DNA of 47,051 nt, taken from an uncultured Fusobacteriaceae bacterium (GTDB lineage Bacteria; Fusobacteriota; Fusobacteriia; Fusobacteriales; Fusobacteriaceae). The notes beneath the pieces were generated by a model that saw only the letters and a program-made list of their open reading frames with translations, did no database searches and was not told the DNA's origin. Below are positions 18,235 to 25,755 of this stretch, one piece after another; the first letter of the stretch is position 1; each line of letters begins with the position of its first letter. The DNA lies in NCBI GenBank assembly GCA_947038515.1, contig CAMQWJ010000014.1:1-47051 (forward strand). The letters run 5' to 3'. The position numbers and the translations under genes were made by a program.

Positions 18235-18855
18235 TTAACTCTTTAATTTTAATGCCAAATAGAATAACATCAGACCTATTACTACTATATTTATTATTAC
18301 TTTTAATATTTTTTTCCGTAGGCTTTCATCTAATTTTCCATTTGTATAATTTCCTTCTGTTTTTATTTCATACCCCTCAGAGTATTTTATAAAAGCTCCG
18401 TTTAATTGATTATTTCTATAGGTCTCTTCCAATTTTAAACTTCCTGATTCATAGTATTCCTTTCTAATCCCTTCTAAACTACCATTAATATAGTTATTTG
18501 TCACCTTTACTCGACCATTTTCATAATACTCAACTAAAAGACCTTCCACTTCCCCATTAACATAGTTATAGTCTCCTAATAATCTTCCACTTTCATAATA
18601 TTGTTTAAAGTTTCCATCTAATTTGCCATCAATATAATTATACTCTAAGAATACTGTCCCATTTTCATAGTATTCTTTGAAGTCTCCATTCCCTATTCCA
18701 TCAATGTAATTCCCCTCAAATAATACTTTTCCATTTACATAATACTCTTTAAAAATTCCATTTAGTTTCCCATTAATATAATTTGATTCTGATTGTAATT
18801 CTCCACTTTCATAATATTCTTTTACAAGTCCATCTTGAACTATTTCTTCTGCCAT
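18235..18855 (-). CDS. Tail-anchored MORN/YwqK-type repeat protein 1
   Basis: A 206-aa first member of the triplet. About seven ~23-residue repeats (for example KEYYESGELQSESNYINGKLNG) precede a hydrophobic tail (IINIVVIGLMLFYLALKL). The start MAEEIVQDGLVKEYYESGEL is nearly the same as in protein 3 (MTEEIVQDGVVKEYYESGEL), so genes 1 and 3 share a recent ancestor or have been converted. The ATG is preceded by TAGGAGGAAAGAAG, a strong ribosome-binding site. Function is unknown; the neighbouring defence genes do not by themselves show a link. Confidence 0.75.
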   Translation of the reverse strand: MAEEIVQDGLVKEYYESGELQSESNYINGKLNGIFKEYYVNGKVLFEGNYIDGIGNGDFKEYYENGTVFLEYNYIDGKLDGNFKQYYESGRLLGDYNYVNGEVEGLLVEYYENGRVKVTNNYINGSLEGIRKEYYESGSLKLEETYRNNQLNGAFIKYSEGYEIKTEGNYTNGKLDESLRKKILKVIINIVVIGLMLFYLALKLKS

Positions 18856-18993
18856 CTTCTTTCCTCCTAAAATATGGGAGCTTCTATCCCTAATATATCA
18901 TAACAACTCTGTTTCTAGCTCTTTTAAATACTCCTGTTTCCTCTATCTTTTATATATTTAGTCTTTTATATTATAACATATTATTAAGAAAAT

Positions 18994-19024
18994 AAAAAAA
19001 TCATAGCGTTTCTTCTATGATTTT
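18994..19024 (-). terminator. Terminator after the third lipoprotein gene
   Basis: AATCATAG pairs with CTATGATT around an 8-nt loop, followed on the minus strand by seven T (18994-19000). It lies 17 nt past the stop at 19041. The rest of the gap to 18856 contains an extended -10-like TGTTATAAT (about 18969-18977) that may serve the MORN genes, but no good -35. Confidence 0.75.
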
Positions 19025-19040
19025 CTTATCTTTTATTTTC

Positions 19041-19688
19041 TTATTTAGTTTTTTTAAATTTTTTAATATCTTCAACAGTAGTATAATTATTTAAGAAAAA
19101 TTTATCTGTTTTTCCTTTATTCTCTTTTAATGTTAATGAACCTCTAGGATCAATAGTAAAGATACCTTCTGAAACTGTTGTAGTCTCACTTTTTTTACCT
19201 TTATTTTTAACAATAGTTGTTTTAATATTAACCATATTTTTTTCAGCAGTAGGAGTAATATTCCAATTATAGACACTTATATTTTTTAGAGTTCTTCCCC
19301 AGTAACTAGTCTTTTCTTCCCCAGTCCAATTTCCTATTATTTCTGATTCAAGTTTTTCCACATATGTATCCATTTCTTTTTGAAGTTTCTTATTAACTTT
19401 TATATATCTTTTTCCCTCTGCAAGAAGTTCATTATTTGATTTATCAATAGTTAACTCCAGTACAAAGAATGCAACACTAGCTTTTAAAATTTCATTTTCT
19501 TTAGTGGCTGAGAACTCCTCTTTAGAATCTGAAAACTTAAAAAGATAATTATTTTTTCCATTTTCAGTTATTACAATACTTTTATCAATTTTTTTCCAGT
19601 CTTTACTAACCCATGTCCCCTCAAATCCTTCTTTTCCACATCCTATTAAAGTTAGCATTAGTATAATTAACAGTATTATTTTTTTCAT
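19041..19688 (-). CDS. Lipoprotein of unknown function, paralogue 3
   Basis: A 215-aa protein with a lipoprotein signal peptide ending in LIGC (lipobox, Cys at residue 17), followed by GKEGFEGTWVSKDWK. The FEG(T/K)W(V/I)(S/N)K(D/N)W opening is shared by all three tandem paralogues and resembles the first strand of lipocalin-like or META-like small beta proteins, though I cannot assign a family. Later shared blocks are EIIGNWT and KNMVNIKTTIVKNKG. It has its own promoter (19729-19757) and a terminator (18994-19024). Confidence 0.75.
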   Translation of the reverse strand: MKKIILLIILMLTLIGCGKEGFEGTWVSKDWKKIDKSIVITENGKNNYLFKFSDSKEEFSATKENEILKASVAFFVLELTIDKSNNELLAEGKRYIKVNKKLQKEMDTYVEKLESEIIGNWTGEEKTSYWGRTLKNISVYNWNITPTAEKNMVNIKTTIVKNKGKKSETTTVSEGIFTIDPRGSLTLKENKGKTDKFFLNNYTTVEDIKKFKKTK

Positions 19689-19728
19689 CTCTTTACTCCC
19701 CCTTTTAATATTTGTATACTCTCTTACT

Positions 19729-19757
19729 AGTATACATTATTTTTTTCTTGTTTACAA
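19729..19757 (-). promoter_or_regulatory. Promoter of lipoprotein paralogue 3
   Basis: On the minus strand TTGTAA (19752-19757) and TATACT (19729-19734) are 17 nt apart. The spacer end AAATAATG matches the promoter before paralogue 1 at 21316-21344, so the promoter was duplicated with the gene. An inverted repeat GTATACT...AGTATAC overlaps the -10. Confidence 0.6.
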
Positions 19758-19856
19758 CTCTAATTTTTATACCAATATATTTTATTATTTTTCGCTCCTA
19801 TTCTTTATTCAGAAAATAAGAAAATAAGAAAATCATCATGTTCATTCTATGTCACC

Positions 19857-20552
19857 TTATTTATTTATTTTTTGATTTTTTTTATTTGAGTTTTTTAATC
19901 CTTTAATGTCTTCAACATTATAATCATTATCTAAAAAAAGATCAGATGTCCTTCCTTTATTTTCTTTTAGCAATATTCGACCACTAGGAGAAATAATAAA
20001 AATACCTTCTGAGGTTGTTATGGTTTCCTCTTTTTCACCTTTATTTTTAATAATAGTCGTTTGAATATTTACAATATTTTTTTCATCAGTTGGAGTAATT
20101 TTCAAATTACAAATAGTTAAATTTTTTGTAATTTCTCCTTTTAAATTCCTTGTCCCTTTCTCCTCAGTCCATTCTCCTATTATTTCTAATTTAAACTTTT
20201 CCACATATGCTTCTATTTCTTTTTGAAGTTTTCGATTAATTTGTATAAATATCTCATCTTTTCCCCTATTTTTTCCCATAATAAGATCATTATTGGATTT
20301 ATCAATAATGAAATCCAACATAAATAATCCACCATTAACTTTTAAAACACCATTTTTTTCAGTACCTGCAAATGGTTCTTCTTCTCCCTCCTCTAAAAAA
20401 GTAACAATATAATTATTATTTCCATTTTCAGTTATTTGAATCTTTTCATCTTCTTCTTTCCAATCTTTATTAACCCATTTTCCTTCAAACTCTCCTTTAC
20501 CACATCCTATTAAAGTTAACATTAATATAATTAACAGTATCATTTTTTTCAT
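19857..20552 (-). CDS. Lipoprotein of unknown function, paralogue 2
   Basis: A 231-aa protein with signal peptide MKKMILLIILMLTLIGC and lipobox Cys at 17, then GKGEFEGKWVNKDWK. It shares with its neighbours the blocks EIIGEW and KNIVNIQTTIIKNKGEKEE. It has a longer Lys/Asn-rich tail than the others. It follows paralogue 1 after only 59 nt with no visible promoter, so the two are probably one transcript. It should be anchored to an outer or inner membrane leaflet; the residue after Cys is Gly. Confidence 0.75.
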   Translation of the reverse strand: MKKMILLIILMLTLIGCGKGEFEGKWVNKDWKEEDEKIQITENGNNNYIVTFLEEGEEEPFAGTEKNGVLKVNGGLFMLDFIIDKSNNDLIMGKNRGKDEIFIQINRKLQKEIEAYVEKFKLEIIGEWTEEKGTRNLKGEITKNLTICNLKITPTDEKNIVNIQTTIIKNKGEKEETITTSEGIFIISPSGRILLKENKGRTSDLFLDNDYNVEDIKGLKNSNKKNQKINK

Positions 20553-20611
20553 TTTTTATTCCTCTTTTAATATTTATTTTTTCATTTTTAGTCAATATGC
20601 TTATTAATTTT

Positions 20612-21277
20612 TTATTTAATTTTTTGAAATTTTTTAATATCTTCAACATTATAGCTCCTAAAAAAACCTTCAGTGATTTCTATTTCACCTTGAGGGGTAA
20701 TACTAAAAATACCTCCTGAAACTTTTATAGGCTCCTCTTTTTCATTTTTATTTTTAATATCAATCCTTTTAATATTTACCATATTTTTTTTAGGAGCAGA
20801 AGTAATTTCCCATTTATAAACCTCTGGTACTTCTGTCTCAACCACCCACCAATCTTCTTTCATCTCTTTCTTTTCTATCCAACTTCCTATTATTTCTGAT
20901 TTTAGCTTCTTCACATGTGAGTCCATTTCTCTATAGAATTTTTTATTGACTTTTACATATCTTTCCGTCTCTAAAATAAGTTCATTATTTGATTTATCTA
21001 TAATTACATCTATTATAATAGTGCCAAAACCTTCGTATATTATACCAACTTTTAAAATATCATTTTTTTTGGTGGCTGAAAAAGAGGCCCCTTCAGAACG
21101 TGAATAAAAGGAATCCCTTAGAATTTTAAGTAGATATTCATCTTTTTCGTTTTTAGTGATTGTAATCCATTCAGGATTTTCCTTCCAATTTTTACTAATC
21201 CATTTCCCTTCAAACTCTTCTTTACCACACCCTATCAAGGTTAACATCAATGTAATTAACAGTATTATTTTTTTCAT
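20612..21277 (-). CDS. Lipoprotein of unknown function, paralogue 1
   Basis: A 221-aa first member of the lipoprotein triplet. The signal peptide ends in LIGC (Cys 17), followed by GKEEFEGKWISKNWK. Shared blocks are EIIGSWIEKKE and KNMVNIKRIDIKNK. The sequence between residues ~40 and 80 differs most from the paralogues. A consensus-like promoter (21316-21344) lies about 40 nt upstream. No enzymatic motif is seen. Confidence 0.75.
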   Translation of the reverse strand: MKKIILLITLMLTLIGCGKEEFEGKWISKNWKENPEWITITKNEKDEYLLKILRDSFYSRSEGASFSATKKNDILKVGIIYEGFGTIIIDVIIDKSNNELILETERYVKVNKKFYREMDSHVKKLKSEIIGSWIEKKEMKEDWWVVETEVPEVYKWEITSAPKKNMVNIKRIDIKNKNEKEEPIKVSGGIFSITPQGEIEITEGFFRSYNVEDIKKFQKIK

Positions 21278-21315
21278 ATTTTAATTCCCCTCTTAATATT
21301 TTTTATCTTATCCAA

Positions 21316-21344
21316 ACTATACATTATTTTGTCCCTTTTTTCAA
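21316..21344 (-). promoter_or_regulatory. Promoter of lipoprotein paralogues 1 and 2
   Basis: On the minus strand TTGAAA (21339-21344) and TATAGT (21316-21321) are 17 nt apart, with the spacer ending AAATAATG. It stands in the 109-nt gap between modB and the lipoprotein gene. Confidence 0.6.
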
Positions 21345-21386
21345 CTCTAGTACTTTAATCTTAATTTTTATACTAATCTATTTTTA

Positions 21387-22049
21387 TTACTTTTTATACC
21401 TGTTCTTCTCATTAAAAACATAACTATATAGAACCAAAGTAATTAGACTTATTATCCCGATTATTAAAATAATTTTATTTGCTTCTGAATAATCTCCTGT
21501 TTCTACAGCTGAATAAAGAGCCATTGTCATAGTTTGAGTTTTTTTAGGAATATTTCCTGCAACTAATATTATTGCTCCAAATTCACCAAAAGCCCTTCCA
21601 AATCCCAAAATCAAACTTGAATATATATTTTTTTTCATCATTGGTATCTGAATAAATTTTAAAATTTGAAATTTTGAAGCTCCCATCTCTTTTCCTACTT
21701 CTATGTATATATCATCTATTGAAGAAAAACCATTTTTTATATTTATATACATTATTGGTAGAATAACTATTATCGTAGTTATTACTCCTGCACCCCATGT
21801 AAAAATTATTCTCTCTTGAAAGAAATAATAAAAAATTTTTCCAACAAATCCATTTCTTCCTAATATTACCAGTGAAAGGTATCCTATTGCAGATGGTGGA
21901 AAAAATATAGGAATCATAATTATACACTCTATTATTTTTTTATATTTTTCATTTGTTTTTGATAGTTTCCATCCTAAAAATAGTGTAAGCATAAATGCTA
22001 TAAATAAAGAAACCGTTACAATCTTAATTGAAATAAGTAATGGAAACAT
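21387..22049 (-). CDS. modB: Molybdate ABC transporter permease ModB (isolated)
   Basis: A 220-aa permease of the ModB/CysT class with about five to six membrane segments. It has the PFFPPSAIGYLSLVILGRNG-type motif (here IPIFFPPSAIGYL) and the cytoplasmic coupling motif EVGKEMGASKFQILKFIQIP. GFGRAFGEFGAIILVAGNIPKKTQTM follows, which is characteristic of ModB. It would import molybdate or tungstate with ModA and ModC. Neither partner is adjacent: a terminator lies upstream and unrelated lipoproteins downstream. The partners must be elsewhere or be lost. Confidence 0.8.
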   Translation of the reverse strand: MFPLLISIKIVTVSLFIAFMLTLFLGWKLSKTNEKYKKIIECIIMIPIFFPPSAIGYLSLVILGRNGFVGKIFYYFFQERIIFTWGAGVITTIIVILPIMYINIKNGFSSIDDIYIEVGKEMGASKFQILKFIQIPMMKKNIYSSLILGFGRAFGEFGAIILVAGNIPKKTQTMTMALYSAVETGDYSEANKIILIIGIISLITLVLYSYVFNEKNRYKK

Positions 22050-22127
22050 TTTCTTTTCACCCTCTATTTAAATTTTTTATATTATAATCCTAACATCTAT
22101 TTTCTATATTTTGTAAAAAATTAATAT

Positions 22128-22156
22128 TTAAAAATCCCCTCATACTACAAGGGGAT
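22128..22156 (-). terminator. Terminator after the DUF302 gene
   Basis: ATCCCCT pairs with AGGGGAT around a 9-nt loop, followed on the minus strand by TTTTTAAAT. It separates the DUF302 gene from modB. Confidence 0.8.
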
Positions 22157-22163
22157 CTCTTTT

Positions 22164-22649
22164 TTATAGTCCTGAAGATTTATCTACAATATTTTTTGCA
22201 AGTTCATCCATTTTTTTTACTATTGGATGATTATCTACACTGTAATCAGAACTTATATTAGACATTTTTCTATATCTTACCCATGTTACTTTATTTGAAT
22301 CTTCCCAAACTAAAATCTTCAAAGGAAGTTCTAAAGCTAATTTTTGATCTTTAACCATTAAAGGAGTTCCTGCTTTTGGACTTCCAAAAAGAATAACATA
22401 AGATTCTCTTAACTCCATTTTAACATCTTCTGCATTTTTTTTATGATCTATTCTAGCAAAAACCTCTATTTTTTTATCTTTTAATATTTCTTCTATTTTC
22501 TCTATAGTTTTCTTTGCATTAAAAGAACTTTTAACAGTATAAAATTTCTCCTCACTCTTACTTTCTGCCTTAACACTTATAACAGAAATAGTTAAAATCC
22601 CTAATATCATTAAACCTTTTGTCATTATACTTTTAATTACTCTTTTCAT
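22164..22649 (-). CDS. Periplasmic DUF302 protein
   Basis: A 161-aa protein with a signal peptide (about residues 8-28, ending near VKAES), then a DUF302 domain (about 35-135). The domain shows VKSSFNAKKTIEKIEEILK, VFARIDHKKNAE and FGSPKAGTPLM before LALELPLKILVW. DUF302 proteins are small alpha/beta proteins of unsettled function, often secreted or near redox and transport genes. The gene stands alone with a TATAAT-like sequence upstream (22674-22679) and a terminator downstream. Confidence 0.8.
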   Translation of the reverse strand: MKRVIKSIMTKGLMILGILTISVISVKAESKSEEKFYTVKSSFNAKKTIEKIEEILKDKKIEVFARIDHKKNAEDVKMELRESYVILFGSPKAGTPLMVKDQKLALELPLKILVWEDSNKVTWVRYRKMSNISSDYSVDNHPIVKKMDELAKNIVDKSSGL

Positions 22650-22713
22650 TTTTTCCCCCTACTCTTTTATTTTATTATACTATGTTTAAACTAAAAATAC
22701 TAATTTAAAACTT

Positions 22714-23262
22714 TTATTTCACATACTCTAAGTTTTTGACCTCTAAAAAATCATATGGAAAAACCATTAATCCACCATCTCTATCTAAATCTAACTCTCC
22801 ATATCCCAAGTCTTTACTTGTCTCATTAAAAAGTCCCCAAATATATTTAGAGCAATAGGTATAATCCAAACTTTCTTTATTTAATGTCACAATATATTTA
22901 CTTTTTCTCATTTTTTCTATATTTTTAAAAAATTGTTTTTCAAACTCTTTAGTAAAGTTTTTATACCTTAATAAAACTACTTTTCTTTTATCTTCATCCA
23001 ACCAGTCTTGATATGGTGTTTCAAAGTAACCTAAAAACGGCAAAGGAAAATCCCCTACATTATCTTGGTCTACAACTACTCCAACATGTCCATACCATTC
23101 CAATGGGCTTATTCCTTTGTTTTTTATAATAACATCTCCAATTTGTACTTTATACCATTGAGTTTCCAGTTTCTTAGCAGCCTGCCAAGGTTGTACAGAT
23201 TTAAGAGAGGAACAACTTATTAATAAAGAGCTTAAAATTAATGAACATATTATTTTTTTCAT
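22714..23262 (-). CDS. YiiX-like lipoprotein, permuted papain-fold hydrolase
   Basis: A 182-aa lipoprotein: signal peptide with lipobox LISC (Cys ~17). The domain carries VQIGDVIIKNK, then WYGHVGVVVDQ with the presumed catalytic His, and near the C-terminus YCSKYIWGLF with the presumed catalytic Cys. His before Cys is the permuted order seen in YiiX/poxvirus G6R-type NlpC/P60 relatives. It probably acts on amide or ester bonds in the envelope; the substrate is unknown. It follows nadD by 34 nt, in the same direction. Confidence 0.75.
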   Translation of the reverse strand: MKKIICSLILSSLLISCSSLKSVQPWQAAKKLETQWYKVQIGDVIIKNKGISPLEWYGHVGVVVDQDNVGDFPLPFLGYFETPYQDWLDEDKRKVVLLRYKNFTKEFEKQFFKNIEKMRKSKYIVTLNKESLDYTYCSKYIWGLFNETSKDLGYGELDLDRDGGLMVFPYDFLEVKNLEYVK

Positions 23263-23296
23263 ATAAAACTTCCTTATTTATAAGATTAACAGAAAA

Positions 23297-23893
23297 TTAT
23301 TTTTTTCTATATAAATTATTTTTTTCTATATATTTTTCTACTAAGCTAGGTACCATATTCGTAATTGGTTTTCCTAATTCTATATTTTCGCGTACATTTG
23401 TTGATGAGTAATTAAAATGTTCATTTTCAATATAAATAAATTTCTCTTTTAATTTTATATCCTTTAAAACATTTTTTCTCTCATCTTCATTCCTATTTTT
23501 TCTTTTCAAAACTATAATTTTAGAATTTTTTAATATCTCTTTATAATTTTTCCATTCAACAAAATAATTAAATGAATCTTCACCTATAATCTCATAAAAC
23601 TCAGCATTTAAATAATTCTCTTTAATTTCCATTAAAGTATCATAAGTATAAGATGGCTCTTTTCTATTTATTTCAATATCGCTAATTTCAACTTTCTCAA
23701 TATTTTCAAAAGCTATCTGACACATTTCAAACCTATATTTCCCATCTATTAAATTATTTTCTCGATGTGAAGGAACTCCCACAGGCACTATTATTATTTT
23801 ATCCAATTTTATTTTTTCAAAAACGGCTTTTATCATTTGAAAATGTCCTAAATGAATGGGATTAAAAGAACCACCAAATATTCCTATTTTCAT
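23297..23893 (-). CDS. nadD: Nicotinate-nucleotide adenylyltransferase
   Basis: A 198-aa enzyme that joins nicotinate mononucleotide and ATP to nicotinate adenine dinucleotide in NAD synthesis. It has the nucleotidyltransferase motif GIFGGSFNPIHLGHF (residues 4-18), then VPSHR and the C-terminal SSTNVRENIELGKPI, where the ISSTxIR-type motif binds ATP. Normal length. The ATG follows GGAGGTTGAAAGCATT. It lies 41 nt after the unknown 267-aa gene at the tail of the lpx/smc run. Confidence 0.93.
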   Translation of the reverse strand: MKIGIFGGSFNPIHLGHFQMIKAVFEKIKLDKIIIVPVGVPSHRENNLIDGKYRFEMCQIAFENIEKVEISDIEINRKEPSYTYDTLMEIKENYLNAEFYEIIGEDSFNYFVEWKNYKEILKNSKIIVLKRKNRNEDERKNVLKDIKLKEKFIYIENEHFNYSSTNVRENIELGKPITNMVPSLVEKYIEKNNLYRKK

Positions 23894-23934
23894 AATGCTT
23901 TCAACCTCCAGTTTTTCAAACGTTTTTTTCTAAA

Positions 23935-24738
23935 TTATAAAATTATATTTGATAGAAAATACTCTATTAAACCTTCTTCTATATTATCTAGTTTGTTTTC
24001 CTTTAACTTCTCTATTTTTTCTTTTTCTATCTTTTCTAATTTTAATTCAATAATAGAATAAAATCTATCTGTTAAAACACCTTCTTTTTCTTCAACAAGA
24101 TTTAAATATTGTAACAAATTTAACCCTTCTTGTGTTTTTAATTTTTCTCCTAATATTTTAATTCTAGTTTTTATTTCTTTTCTATCTATTTCTTTCTCTA
24201 CTAGATTTTCAAAATAAAAATAATCACTTCTTGCCTTGGTTAAGTACGACATTAACAAATAAATAATTTCATCATTTTTCATTTCTAATTTTTTAAATGC
24301 TGAAACTAATAAAGGTTTTCTTAAATCCATATTATCCATAAGTGCAAACTTTGAAATTAAATCATAAAATTTTTCACTATCTCTGAAATATAGTTCTTTT
24401 CCATACTTCAAACTATGTTCAAAACTATTTTTATATAATAGCTTAAACAATATTTCTTCTAGGTCTTCAATGGAAACATTTGACATTCTATCAATCTTCA
24501 TTATAACTTGTCTTTCTTTTTTATCTATACTTTTTTGAAAACCTTCTATCACTAAATCTATATTATTTTCTAATAATGCTACAGCAATCAATGCCATATT
24601 CATTTCTTTTCTCTTAATCATATTATTTTCTATAGAAAAATATTTTCTTTTATCTATTATTTCTGAAAAACCTATAATTGCTTCTTTTGCTCCATATTCT
24701 TCAATAAAATTTTTTATTCCTTCCACTTTTATCTCCAA
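23935..24738 (-). CDS. Conserved helical protein of unknown function
   Basis: A 267-aa protein with no signal peptide and no membrane segment, almost entirely helical by composition (Glu, Lys, Leu, Ile). The C-terminal ~40 residues (LKLEKIEKEKIEKLKENKL) look coiled-coil. The start is TTG with AGGAGG upstream. It sits 8 nt after lpxK and 41 nt before nadD, so it is translated with the housekeeping run. I cannot name a family; the helical-repeat look suggests protein binding. Confidence 0.7.
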   Translation of the reverse strand: MEIKVEGIKNFIEEYGAKEAIIGFSEIIDKRKYFSIENNMIKRKEMNMALIAVALLENNIDLVIEGFQKSIDKKERQVIMKIDRMSNVSIEDLEEILFKLLYKNSFEHSLKYGKELYFRDSEKFYDLISKFALMDNMDLRKPLLVSAFKKLEMKNDEIIYLLMSYLTKARSDYFYFENLVEKEIDRKEIKTRIKILGEKLKTQEGLNLLQYLNLVEEKEGVLTDRFYSIIELKLEKIEKEKIEKLKENKLDNIEEGLIEYFLSNIIL

Positions 24739-24746
24739 TTTTCCTC

Positions 24747-25739
24747 CTATTTCAAACTATTATCCTCTATCATATTAAACTCTATTTTTAAAACATATAA
24801 ATTTTTTATATCTAAATTTTTAGGTAACTTCACAAAATCTTTTTCTGTCGTAATTATATAATCTGCTTTATTTTTTTTAGCTTTTTCTAAAATTCTTTTT
24901 ATATCTGACTCTTGAAAATTATGGTGATCCATGAAATCTATTCTATCAATATAGCTTGGATTTAATGATATTACTGTTTTTTCAAAATTTAAAGGATTTG
25001 CTAGACCTGAAAACAATAAGACTTTTTTACCACTTATCCAAAAAAGAGGCTTTTGATTCCCTTTTAAATCTACTATTGATGTTACTCCATGAACTGCTGT
25101 AGAAACATTTTTTCCTGTTTTTTGAATTAAATATCTTTTTATTTTCTCTACTTCTTTTTCAGCTACTAAATCTGATTTAGTTATTATAAATTCTGTTCCT
25201 CTTTTTAAACCACCTTGAAAATCCTCTCTAAGTGTCCCCTTTGGAAGTAAAGCTTTCCACCCAAAAGGATTAGTTGCATCAATTAACACTATATCTCTAT
25301 CCCTCTTAAGCTTTCTATGTTGAAAACCATCATCTAAAACAATCGTATCTATATCAAAATGTTTTTTTAAAAACATACATCCCTTATATCTATCACGACT
25401 TACAACAATAGGTACTTTAAGGTTAAGAGCGTGAATGTATGGTTCATCTCCACTCTCTCTAACTTCAGCAAAAATATTTTTACCATCACTGACAAGTAAA
25501 GGATCTAAATTTCTTTTTCCTTTATAACCCCTTGACACCACAGCAACTTTTCTTCCCATTTTTTGTAATTTTTTTACAAAAAACTGTACTCCTGGAGTCT
25601 TTCCAGTTCCACCCACAGTGATGTTACCTATACAAATTATTTCTACTCCAGGGACCTCTCTTATTTTTAATATTTTCTTATCATATAATTTATTTCTAAA
25701 AGATGTAATCAAATAGTAAATAAATGCTAATATATCCAT
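24747..25739 (-). CDS. lpxK: Tetraacyldisaccharide 4'-kinase (lipid A)
   Basis: A 330-aa kinase that phosphorylates the 4' position of the lipid A disaccharide at the inner membrane. It shows the P-loop-like GNITVGGTGKTP (about residues 37-48), SRGYKG, then the acidic motif LDDGFQHRKLKRD and LLPKGTLRE. The N-terminal segment MDILAFIYYLITSFRN can associate with the membrane. It lies 16 nt after smc, away from the other lpx genes but in the same direction. Confidence 0.92.
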   Translation of the reverse strand: MDILAFIYYLITSFRNKLYDKKILKIREVPGVEIICIGNITVGGTGKTPGVQFFVKKLQKMGRKVAVVSRGYKGKRNLDPLLVSDGKNIFAEVRESGDEPYIHALNLKVPIVVSRDRYKGCMFLKKHFDIDTIVLDDGFQHRKLKRDRDIVLIDATNPFGWKALLPKGTLREDFQGGLKRGTEFIITKSDLVAEKEVEKIKRYLIQKTGKNVSTAVHGVTSIVDLKGNQKPLFWISGKKVLLFSGLANPLNFEKTVISLNPSYIDRIDFMDHHNFQESDIKRILEKAKKNKADYIITTEKDFVKLPKNLDIKNLYVLKIEFNMIEDNSLK

Positions 25740-25755
25740 TTTTACCCCTTACCCA

